Positions 28,064 to 36,046 of a stretch of 64,000 nt of DNA are shown here, piece after piece. The notes under the pieces were generated by a model. The model was given only the letters and a program-made list of their open reading frames with translations. It ran no database searches and was not told the DNA's origin. Every line of letters starts with the position of its first letter. Position 1 is the stretch's first letter. A program made the translations under genes and the position numbers. The stretch lies in NCBI GenBank assembly GCA_900538555.1, contig UPYI01000013.1:1-64000 (forward strand), in the 5' to 3' direction. This DNA comes from an uncultured Porphyromonadaceae bacterium. Lineage in GTDB: Bacteria > Bacteroidota > Bacteroidia > Bacteroidales > Barnesiellaceae.

Positions 28064-30880
28064 TTATTTCACTTCGAAGTGTTTTACTAATTGCAGTAGG
28101 GTGCTCGAAGGCGTTTCGCCTTTGAACAGCGGACACAATACGGTCTTTTCGGTACTCTGTTTGCCGTCGATGTCGATGGCTGTATCGAGTATCGTTTTCA
28201 GGAACTGGGTTTCCACCAGTTTTTCCTGATACATCTGCTCCGTCAGCTTCTTGCACTCTTTCATCACTTTGTTTCCGCGGCTGAGCGCTTTGCCGTAGGT
28301 GGCGGCATCGGCTCCGAGTTCCGGCAGGCTTGCCATGGCTTGGGCGTATGCTGCGGGCAGAGCGTTCAATTTCTTTTTCAAGTCCGTCAATCTTTCGAGC
28401 TGCCGTAGATTGTTGCTATATTCCATAGGGATCGAACACAGATTCTCGCCGCGCGTCGATTTCAAGGTGACGGCTTTACAATATTGTCCGGCATCTGATT
28501 CCAGATAGTAGGTGCGGATTTCGTATGACGGTTTCGTGTCTTTTATCAGTTTTTCCATCTGTTCATAGGCAATGGAAAGATCCCGGAGATAAGCGTCTAC
28601 GTTTTTACTTTTCCACGAGGAGTCCATCCTTTCCCATGTGTTCTGAATGGGCTTTTCGCTCCATGATGCCGGGGTGATGACGGGTTGTGAAAGTCTGGCG
28701 GGTTTGGGAATATCGAGTGCCAGACGGTCTTTGGTCAGCTTGATGTCGTAGAAGATGTATTGCCCCGACCAGTTGTCGGTATTCGACAACCAGAACATTA
28801 CCTGCTGGCAGCGGTCGATAGGTACGGTGATGGTCTGGGGATCCATGGTTTCATACAGGGCAATCTCTGCGACCACTTGGTGATCCGCGCCGATGAGCAG
28901 GGTCTCTTTATACTCGTCTTTCGTGCTGTGCGGTTTATAGCAGGCTACTGTAAAGGTCATGCTGTTGTATTCGCCGTATGTGCTGAATGCGGCGAGCGAG
29001 TTTTCCATTGCCTCTCCTCCGGCGGCAAGCATCAGGAACGCGGCGGCTCCGATCAGGGTGCTGCCTACGACGGCTCCTCCGATTGCGATACCGCTTGCGA
29101 CGAATGCCGACCCTACCGCTGCGCCGCCGATAACGCTTGCAGCCGCACCGTCAGAGCCCGAAAGTACGCCGTGATCGAGCGAGAAATGTACGCTGGTTTG
29201 GAGCATGAAGCCTTTGTTGATGTGTTTGCCGTTCAAGTCGAAATATTTCCGTTGGGTAGAGCCGTCGTAGAATATCTCGTCTTTGCGGTCGCTCATCGGG
29301 GCGACATAGTGTATGTACGGAGCACCGAGGTCGATCAGGTCGATCGTATGCGGGCATTCGGGTTTGGGATGGACAAACAGATTGTTTGCGACCGGTTTTC
29401 CCCGATATACCACGATGTCGGCAATACCGAAGGCGGCTACATCGAGGGTCGGTGAACCTTGATTCTCGAAACGCAGTTTCCGGCAACGGTTCAGCGGAAC
29501 GGTGTAGTGCTGGTTGGGATATGTGGCGATCATCGGGGTGTCGAGTACCAGTTTGTCGTCGGCATATACCCGCAGTACATCATTGTTCATGGCACCGCTC
29601 TTTCCGATGTATCCGGCTGTGAAGCTGACGTAGTCGAACTCATTTCCGAGATCGAATACGGCATAGGCGGATGTGTTGTTGCTGAGGACATTTACTTTTT
29701 CGTACAGTATGATGCCTTCGTTGAATTTTTCTCCACCCATCGAGAAGGTAATGTAGTCGGACGTTCCGTCGTAGATCTGTTTTTGAGTCAGCGCACCTGC
29801 CGCATAGGGCGGAATGTTGGAGATCAGTTTGCATACGTCGGGCAGGTTCTTCAAACGGGGATCGACCGTTGCTTCCAGACCGGCATCCTCCGAGGCGGGT
29901 TGTACTCCTTCGGGGTATGCCATGATCCGGACGATACCGCTGCTTGTAGACCCGGTTTCTTGTTCGGAATGGAACGAGAGCATTTCGCAGCCGGTAATGT
30001 CCAACGTGATTTTTTGTGCGATATCCGCATAGCTTATGTGCTGTTCGTGTATGATTTTCCCGTCGGCTTTTACCGTGATCCACCCCGTGCCTCTGTGGTT
30101 TTCTGTATTGTCGGCAGGTCCGACGATGAAACTGAGTTTCGAATATTGTTTCCGGAGATTGAAGTATGCCCAGCCGGGATTATTTCCTATGATAGCCATA
30201 TCCATATTGGCAGCCAATCCGTAGGAATATTCCTGCCCGTTGATTTTGACCGCAGTGCATTTGTCGGTGGGAGAGACGCTTTTCAGCAGATAGTTCTGGA
30301 AATAGGGTTTCAGGTCTTTCACCAGTTCTATGGTTTTCGGTTTTTGGGTGATGAGGTTTCCGGTCTCTACCGGTTTTTCACCTGCGCTCCATAGTGTGGC
30401 TTCGGCAAATCCGATATAACCTTCTCCGGATACCAATACGAATTTCACCTCATCTACGCCTTTGATATTGAGGGTGATTCGTTTGGGAAGCCCGTACGGA
30501 AATACGAGTTCATCGACAATCTTCCGCCCGTCGGCATAAACGGTTACGATCCGAGGGTCGGTAGAACCGCCGGTACCGCCGGATCCCGTATTGAAGTCTT
30601 CGTGACCGAGTACGAACATCAGATGTTCGTATTTGCCTCCGAGTTTGAAGGTGGCATATCCCGGATTGTATGGACCTACGGTGTGTCCGATCGTGAACCC
30701 GCCGTACCATTTCAAGCCTCCGCTCATGGCAATCTGCCGGGAGGAAGCTCCGGTATATTTATACGCCTTGTAGTGTTTCGACTCTACGGGCGTGAACATA
30801 TTGACGAGGTATTTGGTCTGGGCTGACACTGCCATGGCCCCGGCTATCAGCACCGATAGTATAACAAAGATTTTTTTCAT
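28064..30880 (-). CDS. Large secreted protein with NPCBM/NEW2-like repeats and a glycine-rich insert
   Basis: The 938-residue protein has a signal peptide (MKKIFVILSVLIAGAMAVSAQ). About four consecutive NPCBM/NEW2-like carbohydrate-binding modules follow (roughly residues 25-170, 190-325, 355-500 and 515-735). Each shows the pattern of a small G-rich turn, A-x-F-[DN]-L-G and a V-x-A-D-G strand. In the fourth module about 55 residues rich in Gly and Ala are inserted (nucleotides about 28996-29165, with IGGAAVGSAFVASG and AIGGAVVGSTLIGAAAF), resembling a glycine-zipper membrane segment. The C-terminal 190 residues are helical. A glycan-binding surface protein is the likely role; no catalytic domain is visible. 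Confidence 0.75.
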   Translation of the reverse strand: MKKIFVILSVLIAGAMAVSAQTKYLVNMFTPVESKHYKAYKYTGASSRQIAMSGGLKWYGGFTIGHTVGPYNPGYATFKLGGKYEHLMFVLGHEDFNTGSGGTGGSTDPRIVTVYADGRKIVDELVFPYGLPKRITLNIKGVDEVKFVLVSGEGYIGFAEATLWSAGEKPVETGNLITQKPKTIELVKDLKPYFQNYLLKSVSPTDKCTAVKINGQEYSYGLAANMDMAIIGNNPGWAYFNLRKQYSKLSFIVGPADNTENHRGTGWITVKADGKIIHEQHISYADIAQKITLDITGCEMLSFHSEQETGSTSSGIVRIMAYPEGVQPASEDAGLEATVDPRLKNLPDVCKLISNIPPYAAGALTQKQIYDGTSDYITFSMGGEKFNEGIILYEKVNVLSNNTSAYAVFDLGNEFDYVSFTAGYIGKSGAMNNDVLRVYADDKLVLDTPMIATYPNQHYTVPLNRCRKLRFENQGSPTLDVAAFGIADIVVYRGKPVANNLFVHPKPECPHTIDLIDLGAPYIHYVAPMSDRKDEIFYDGSTQRKYFDLNGKHINKGFMLQTSVHFSLDHGVLSGSDGAAASVIGGAAVGSAFVASGIAIGGAVVGSTLIGAAAFLMLAAGGEAMENSLAAFSTYGEYNSMTFTVACYKPHSTKDEYKETLLIGADHQVVAEIALYETMDPQTITVPIDRCQQVMFWLSNTDNWSGQYIFYDIKLTKDRLALDIPKPARLSQPVITPASWSEKPIQNTWERMDSSWKSKNVDAYLRDLSIAYEQMEKLIKDTKPSYEIRTYYLESDAGQYCKAVTLKSTRGENLCSIPMEYSNNLRQLERLTDLKKKLNALPAAYAQAMASLPELGADAATYGKALSRGNKVMKECKKLTEQMYQEKLVETQFLKTILDTAIDIDGKQSTEKTVLCPLFKGETPSSTLLQLVKHFEVK

Positions 30881-30932
30881 ATCTGTCTGTTTCTGTTTTA
30901 TTGCGATAAATAGGGAGTCTGAATATTCCGGA

Positions 30933-31325
30933 TTATACCCAAGCATCGTATCTGCCGTCATCGTCGTATTCGTCGTCGAGATCGATCGGGTCGTCGAAGT
31001 TTACGAGTTGCAATCCGAGAGAAGCCGTATTGCCTTCCTCTCCGATCTGTATATTGATTTCGGGACTCTCGTCGAGATGCAGGGTGAATGTTTGGGCGAA
31101 CTCTTCTTCGCCTTCGTAAAACGCCTTGAAGGTAAATTCGAGGTCGGAACAACGTAAGGCGATTACTTCCGGCAGGATATGGCAGTCGTAATCGAAGCGG
31201 CGTTCGCGCAGCAGGTTGTAGTTTTCGGTCAGTTCGTCTTTGTCGTACATGACCCGTACGTATCCTTGCCCGGTTTCATCGGTCGAAAGGGTGAGAAGCA
31301 GTGTGTCCCAATAATGTGCCGCCAT
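30933..31325 (-). CDS. Hypothetical acidic protein, 130 aa
   Basis: I do not recognise a family. It starts MAAHYWDTLLLTLSTDETG and is rich in aspartate and glutamate throughout; its C-terminus is very acidic (DDPIDLDDEYDDDGRYD). No signal peptide or membrane segment is present. It is the first gene of the leftward unit, 52 bases before the NPCBM gene, and has a full promoter about 150 bases upstream. Confidence 0.65.
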   Translation of the reverse strand: MAAHYWDTLLLTLSTDETGQGYVRVMYDKDELTENYNLLRERRFDYDCHILPEVIALRCSDLEFTFKAFYEGEEEFAQTFTLHLDESPEINIQIGEEGNTASLGLQLVNFDDPIDLDDEYDDDGRYDAWV

Positions 31326-31477
31326 AGTTTTATACCTTAGATTTCAGATAAGTAACCGGCACGCATTATCGTATCGTAACAGAATATCCGGTACGGATAG
31401 GGTGTCGTCGTCTTTTTCCTGCCAGTGCGTATTTATATCCTTTCCGAGGATGAATCCTTGCCGGCAAATCTCTTTTA

Positions 31478-31509
31478 CAAAGATAAAATAAATAAAATTT
31501 ATATCCAAA
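31478..31509 (-). promoter_or_regulatory. Promoter of the NPCBM-DUF1963 operon
   Basis: On the minus strand: TTTG at 31509-31506, 20-base spacer, TATCTTTG at 31485-31478. The predicted leader before the first ATG is about 145 bases long, longer than for other genes here. Confidence 0.7.
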
Positions 31510-31566
31510 TTAAATTGATTTTTGTCAATGCTTCGCTTGCCGTTTTTTTTCTTCTGCCGGTGGCGG

Positions 31567-32763
31567 TCAGCAGTCGGCGATGTCGAGGCGGAGCAGGTTT
31601 CTCGGTAGCGATGCGTATTTGGACAGTGTGGCTTGAACGCGGAAGCCTTTGGCTATGAAGTTGGATTTGCTGGGAATGTTGTCGGGATCGACGGTGGCAA
31701 GCAGGGTTGTCGCGCCTTTTTCTTTGGCAAGACTTACAGCCCAGTCGATGAACCTGCGGTGGAAACTATGTCCGCGCCATTTTTCGTCTACCACTACGAC
31801 ATCGAATGTCAGGGTCTGTTCCGGGGCGGTATCTGCGTCCGAAGCCAGACTGCGGTCGCTTTTCCGGTTGTTTACGACCAGAGCAAAAGCTACGAGTTCG
31901 TTCTCTTCCGTAAATATACCGGCTGCTTCGTCGAGATACAACGATTCCAGCAACTCTTCGCGGGAGAGCGGATAGAACAAACGCCGGTCGGGCAATGCCG
32001 CAACGGCTCGTTCTTGGAGGCTGGCGATATTTCTCATGCTTTCGAAACTGAGCGTACGCATCGAGAATTTCAGTCCTTTGGATTCGAACGACGAAATGGT
32101 CTGGCTTGCCGTGAAACCGTGATCGTACAGATAAATTTTATTTTGTAGATAATTCTTCGGGAAGATATATTGGGCTCCGGGTATGTGCCGTTCCCATCCT
32201 TCGACATTCTGGCTTTCCCGGTGCTGGATCCATACTTTGTAGAGATTGAAAATCTGCACATAAGACGAGGAGGTAGGCAGGATGTATTTCTCCTGTATGT
32301 AGGGGTTGTTCATGAACAGGAAGAAGCGGTAGCCGAACAGGTCGTCGAGGTCGGCTATATCGGCGATGTGGTGATGTTGGAGAAGGTATAGGTTTTCGAA
32401 GAATGTGCAGTATTGCGCCACCTCCGTACATTTCACGTCTTTCCATAGTTCGTCGTTGTCCGTCCCTTCGATCTGGCAGGTTTCGAGCACCTCGTACACT
32501 TTCATCAGACGGTCGCTGTCGTGAAAATAGTTATTGAGGTCGATGAGCATGTCGCTGCAAGTGACTGCTTGGCTGTTTTTCAATTCGACGGCAATGAAGA
32601 TCGTACCGAGCAACGTGGCGGCTAAGGAGAATATACCGACGGTCGCTTCTTCGCCGGTGCGGAATGTGAAGACGACCGAGATACAGAGCAGGGTCAGGAG
32701 AACGATGGAGAAAGCGATGAAAAGTTGTAATCGTTTGTCGTAGCGTACTTTACTCATAAGCAT
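31567..32763 (-). CDS. Membrane-anchored protein with C-terminal GNAT domain
   Basis: The 398-residue protein is a fusion. Two transmembrane helices lie at about residues 12-33 and 40-60 (IAFSIVLLTLLCISVVF, VGIFSLAATLLGTIFIAV). A helical cytoplasmic part to about residue 200 resembles DUF4760-type membrane proteins. The C-terminal half is an acetyltransferase: VDEKWRGHSFHRRFIDWAVSLAKEKG (about residues 320-345) is the acetyl-CoA loop and following helix. The substrate is unknown. An ATG at 32757 is an alternative start. Upstream lie three copies of the promoter repeat. Confidence 0.75.
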   Translation of the reverse strand: MLMSKVRYDKRLQLFIAFSIVLLTLLCISVVFTFRTGEEATVGIFSLAATLLGTIFIAVELKNSQAVTCSDMLIDLNNYFHDSDRLMKVYEVLETCQIEGTDNDELWKDVKCTEVAQYCTFFENLYLLQHHHIADIADLDDLFGYRFFLFMNNPYIQEKYILPTSSSYVQIFNLYKVWIQHRESQNVEGWERHIPGAQYIFPKNYLQNKIYLYDHGFTASQTISSFESKGLKFSMRTLSFESMRNIASLQERAVAALPDRRLFYPLSREELLESLYLDEAAGIFTEENELVAFALVVNNRKSDRSLASDADTAPEQTLTFDVVVVDEKWRGHSFHRRFIDWAVSLAKEKGATTLLATVDPDNIPSKSNFIAKGFRVQATLSKYASLPRNLLRLDIADC

Positions 32764-32860
32764 AATTTTTATCCGGCATATTTCCGGTATATCGGACGGG
32801 GCAGCGAGCCTACTTCCCGGGCGATAGGTTCATGTGTTTCAAGTTGCAGATTATCTTCTA

Positions 32861-33037
32861 CAAAGATAGTGCAAGGTGAGAGCAAAAGCAAATCGTGAAA
32901 CGGGGCTTCACGATTTGATTATGCCGAACCGTAGCCAATCTTCTATAAAGATAGTGCAAGGTAAGAGCAGAAGCAAATGGAAAACGGGGCTTCACGATTT
33001 GATTCTGCCGAACCGCAGCCTATCTTCTACAAAGATA
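32861..33037 (-). promoter_or_regulatory. Tandem promoter repeats upstream of the GNAT fusion gene
   Basis: The gene-free stretch 32764-33208 (445 bases) is largely this region. On the minus strand -7 boxes lie at 33037-33030 (TATCTTTG), 32953-32946 (TATCTTTA) and 32868-32861 (TATCTTTG), spaced 84 and 85 bases. The last two have TTTG exactly 20 bases upstream (32977-32974, 32892-32889). Between boxes each unit has a short palindrome (CGTGAA ... TTCACG in the last unit) and the shared words TTCGGCATAAT and TTGCTTCTGCTCT. Confidence 0.8.
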
Positions 33038-33208
33038 AGAAAACTATTCGAGTGGTGGAACAGGTTGTGCGACAAAAGTTTTGTCTTTCGTTTGTCGGTT
33101 GTTGAAAAACGGCTTGTGGATATATTTCTATCCGAGGTTTCCCGAAGCCGGTCTTTCCCGGAATAGATAGGTAGGGAGCGACGGATGCCTGCCGCCATAG
33201 ACCGTATG

Positions 33209-33586
33209 TTATGGATTCGTGGTTGTTTTCTTTCGATCCTGCATGATCGGTTCCATGTTCTCTTTTGCCCATCCGATCAGGGAATTGATATGCGGCAGCA
33301 ACGATTTTGCCCTTTCCGTCAGTTTATATTCCACGCGAGGGGGTACTTCGGGATAGATGGTGCGTGTCACGTAGCCGTCTTCTTCGAGGGTGCGGAGTGT
33401 CACGGTCAGCATTTTTTGCGAGATATCCGGAATCTGCCGCTGCAACTCCTTGAAACGTACCGATGCCTTTTCGGAGTTGTCGAGTGTGTAAATGACCAGC
33501 AACGACCATTTGTCGCTGATTCTTGCCAGTATATTCCGTATAGGACAGTCGGGGAATATGGCGTCTTCAATTGTAGCTCGGTTCAT
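33209..33586 (-). CDS. HxlR family transcriptional regulator
   Basis: The 125-residue winged-helix protein carries the family pattern CPIRNILARISDKWSLLVIY followed by FKELQRQIPDISQKMLTVTLRTLEEDGYVTR and YPEVPPRVEYKLTERAKSL. Members respond to redox or aldehyde stress and commonly control the divergent neighbour, here the secreted MBL-like gene at 33817. A single cysteine (about residue 13) could be the redox sensor, as in HypR/YodB. The start at 33586 follows from the promoter at 33613-33644. Confidence 0.93.
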   Translation of the reverse strand: MNRATIEDAIFPDCPIRNILARISDKWSLLVIYTLDNSEKASVRFKELQRQIPDISQKMLTVTLRTLEEDGYVTRTIYPEVPPRVEYKLTERAKSLLPHINSLIGWAKENMEPIMQDRKKTTTNP

Positions 33587-33612
33587 AATCGGATGTATTT
33601 CATATTGCTCTA

Positions 33613-33644
33613 CAAAGGTAAGTAAATATCTTTTTGCTTGCAAA
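33613..33644 (-). promoter_or_regulatory. Promoter of the HxlR gene
   Basis: On the minus strand: TTTG at 33644-33641, 20-base spacer, TACCTTTG at 33620-33613. Confidence 0.75.
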
Positions 33645-33734
33645 TGAAAAAATTTTTCAAAAAAATGCGCAAGGTAAGTTATTCATAACCAACAATGGTT
33701 ACCTGCTGGTAACTAATTGATGTTCAAGTGTCTA

Positions 33735-33766
33735 CTTGCGCAGTGCGAATAATCGTATTACATTTG
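33735..33766 (+). promoter_or_regulatory. Promoter of the MBL-like gene
   Basis: CTTG at 33735-33738, 20-base spacer, TACATTTG at 33759-33766. The divergent region also contains GGTTAC and GTAACTTA/GGTAACT words that could be an HxlR operator (GGTAACTAATT at about 33709 and AGGTAAGTTAT at about 33670). Confidence 0.7.
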
Positions 33767-33816
33767 CAGTGTAAAAGAAACAAAGATACTTTTAGTAACT
33801 AATAAAAAATAACACA

Positions 33817-34656
33817 ATGAAAAAGAGATTATCTGTTATTGTATTGAGCCTTTTGGCTCTGGGAGCTTCGGCTCAGAACAAAGGTCGTTTCGAAACGCAT
33901 GAGTTCGACAATTTCAAATTGCACGTTTATTACACCAACGATGCACTGGGCGATGCCAGCTATATCGTGGAGGGGCGCAATGCTCTCGTCACGATGGAGC
34001 AACCGCTCTTTAAGGACAACGTAGCGGAGTTCGATGCTTATCTTGCCGGACTTGCCAAACCCGTAGAACAACGTATCACCGACTATCATGTCGGCGGTAC
34101 TGCACACCACGATGTCGTCATGCCCGAAGGAATGCCGGAGTTTGCGAAAGGTGAAGTATATGGTGGCATGATGCAGAATTTTGCCCGGATATTCGGCGGT
34201 GCTCTGACTGACATGCCTACGGGTAATACATCGGAAGTGGCATTCGGGACGACTCAAACCTATGCCGGAATTCCTTTCGAGTTCCGTCGCGGAGCTTCGA
34301 CCGATTTCCCCGGGGCAAGCATACTGATCGGGAAAAAGGTGTACTATACCCATTGGACTCCGGCAAAGGCGCACATCAGTCATCTGCAAGTTTCTTCACC
34401 TGCCGCTATCGATGCCGAGATTGCCGAAAGCGAGAAGGCTTTGAAATCGGGTGCGATGCTCTTTATCGGCGGTCACGGCGGTGCGACGAAAGCCGATGCC
34501 GTACAGTTCAAGATAGATTATCTGAATACGATGAAGAAACTGTTGGCAAAGAACAAAACGCCGGAAACGTTCATCGAGGCGATGAAGAAAGCCTATCCCG
34601 GTCTGTCCGGAGCGGAAGGTCTGTCGGAGTTGGCAAACGTATTGTATAAGAAATAA
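33817..34656 (+). CDS. Secreted metallo-beta-lactamase-fold-like protein
   Basis: The 279-residue protein begins with a signal peptide (MKKRLSVIVLSLLALGASAQ). The order of elements suggests a metallo-beta-lactamase fold (SYIVEGRNALVTMEQPLF near the start, YHVGGTAHHDVV in the middle, FIGGHGGAT late). The classical H-x-H-x-D-H motif is not intact; only HHD is present, so metal binding is uncertain. It is divergent from the HxlR gene and is probably its target. Similar pairs respond to electrophiles in other Bacteroidota, which is inference here. Confidence 0.6.
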   Translation: MKKRLSVIVLSLLALGASAQNKGRFETHEFDNFKLHVYYTNDALGDASYIVEGRNALVTMEQPLFKDNVAEFDAYLAGLAKPVEQRITDYHVGGTAHHDVVMPEGMPEFAKGEVYGGMMQNFARIFGGALTDMPTGNTSEVAFGTTQTYAGIPFEFRRGASTDFPGASILIGKKVYYTHWTPAKAHISHLQVSSPAAIDAEIAESEKALKSGAMLFIGGHGGATKADAVQFKIDYLNTMKKLLAKNKTPETFIEAMKKAYPGLSGAEGLSELANVLYKK

Positions 34657-34697
34657 TTCTCAGGTTGTCAAGACGATGTGTCAGAATGTCCAATCTG

Positions 34698-34778
34698 CTG
34701 CGTTGCCATCGGAGTTCGGGCTAAGTCGTTTACGTTAGTAAACTCCTGTCGTCCTCATCCTCTGCGCCTTGCATTTTA
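34698..34778. repeat. 81-bp dispersed repeat, copy 1
   Basis: This segment matches 52602-52682 over 81 bases, with eight differences by my alignment. Both copies contain the hairpin GTTTAC-n4-GTAAAC, and both lie just before a GGGGTTG-type terminator. Here an outer inverted repeat (AGAATGTC/GACATTCT) flanks the copy, so the whole element could fold as one long hairpin. Confidence 0.75.
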
Positions 34779-34797
34779 GACATTCTAACGCACCGAA

Positions 34798-34837
34798 AAG
34801 GGGTTGTACCGAAATTTTCATTTCGAAACAACCCCTT
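34798..34837 (+). terminator. Hairpin between the MBL-like gene and the PNPOx-macro-sirtuin operon
   Basis: AAGGGGTTGT at 34798-34807 pairs with ACAACCCCTT at 34828-34837, with inner pairs CGAAA/TTTCG. Only 25 bases separate it from the next ATG, so it may act as a leader attenuator as well as the terminator of the MBL-like gene. Confidence 0.7.
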
Positions 34838-34862
34838 GAATTTCTAAAAAAAAATTCCGGAT

Positions 34863-35270
34863 ATGGAAAAAGCATTTGAATTTCTGAAAGCGAACAAGGG
34901 GGTGGCATTTGCCACAGTCGAGGACGGTAAACCGAAGATACGTGTTTTCGAGATTATGAAACAGCAGGGAAATACGCTCTATTTCGTTACCGTTCCGGGT
35001 AAGGAGGTTTACAGACAGTTGCAGGCAAATCCGAATGTGGAGATACTTGCCATGAAAGAGAACATATTCGTTCGCATTGCAGGACGAGCCGTATTCGATG
35101 TGGACGATGCGACGGCACGGGAGATATACGCTGCCAACCCTGTCTTGCCGCGACTTTATAAGGCATATACGGATCTGGTCTATTTCCGTCTGCCTGTCGT
35201 AAGTCTCGATTATTACGACCTGACCCCGACACCTCCTTTACAAGAACATTACGATTATGAACAGGAGTGA
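34863..35270 (+). CDS. Pyridoxamine 5'-phosphate oxidase family protein
   Basis: The 135-residue protein has the split-barrel FMN-binding fold: FLKANKGVAFATVEDGKPKIRVF (about residues 7-29), then LYFVTVPGKEVYRQLQANPNVEI and IAGRAVF. Small members of this family bind flavin or heme and are often reductases of unknown substrate. It is the first gene of a three-gene operon and overlaps the macrodomain gene by 14 bases, so a shared function is likely. Confidence 0.85.
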   Translation: MEKAFEFLKANKGVAFATVEDGKPKIRVFEIMKQQGNTLYFVTVPGKEVYRQLQANPNVEILAMKENIFVRIAGRAVFDVDDATAREIYAANPVLPRLYKAYTDLVYFRLPVVSLDYYDLTPTPPLQEHYDYEQE

Positions 35271-36045
35271 GAATCTGCGTCGCATCCTTCGGGTGCTGCT
35301 CGATGAACGGGCGGAATATGCCGGCTGGCAAATACCCGATTCGTTGCCGGAACAGCAGACGATGATGCGGGCTCTGTTGAATGTCCGTCCGCCGTATCCG
35401 GTGGATGAAGAATTTCTGAAAGCACAGGATGCGGAGTTGCGACAGCAATCGACGGACAAGGGAATGGTCGCACTATCCGATATTCCGTCATGCGTTCGGG
35501 ACAAAACGTTTCGGCTGTGGCAAGGCGATATTACCCGATTGCAGGTAGATGCGATCGTAAATGCTGCCAACAGTGCGCTGTTAGGGTGTTTTGTACCGAT
35601 GCACCGTTGTATCGACAACGCCATACACTCGGCGGCTGGGGTGCAGCTACGCTTGGCTTGCGACCGGTTGATGCAGGCACAGGGACATCCGGAACCGACG
35701 GGACGGGCGAAGATAACGGACGGTTATAATCTGCCTGCCCGTTATGTGCTGCATACGGTAGGTCCGATCGTCCGCAATGCCGAACCGACCCGGCGGCAGG
35801 AACAGGAACTGGCGGATTGTTACCGGTCTTGTCTGGCGCTGGCAGATGTGTACGGTTTGCAGAGTATCGCTTTTTGCTGTATCTCTACGGGCGAGTTCGG
35901 ATTTCCCCGAAGGCGGGCTGCCGAAATTGCAGTCGGTGCTGTGCGGGCATATTTCCGTACGACCGATACGACCGGTATAAAAGCTGTGGTATTCAATGTA
36001 TTCAAAGATGAAGACTTATCCATTTATAGAGAACTATTATCGTAA
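35257..36045 (+). CDS. Zinc-containing macrodomain ADP-ribosylhydrolase (Zn-Macro)
   Basis: The 262-residue protein matches the Zn-Macro class. The ADP-ribose site includes WQGDITRLQVDAIVNAANS (about residues 88-106). It is followed by the class-defining GCFVPMHRCIDNAIH, with C111, H116 and C118 as zinc ligands. ISTGEFGFP supplies the second ADP-ribose loop. The N-terminal 70 residues are the usual helical extension. In Staphylococcus and Streptococcus such enzymes remove ADP-ribose put on a lipoylated carrier by the adjacent class M sirtuin. Here the sirtuin also follows, one base after the stop. Confidence 0.92.
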   Translation: MNRSENLRRILRVLLDERAEYAGWQIPDSLPEQQTMMRALLNVRPPYPVDEEFLKAQDAELRQQSTDKGMVALSDIPSCVRDKTFRLWQGDITRLQVDAIVNAANSALLGCFVPMHRCIDNAIHSAAGVQLRLACDRLMQAQGHPEPTGRAKITDGYNLPARYVLHTVGPIVRNAEPTRRQEQELADCYRSCLALADVYGLQSIAFCCISTGEFGFPRRRAAEIAVGAVRAYFRTTDTTGIKAVVFNVFKDEDLSIYRELLS

Positions 36046-36046
36046 A

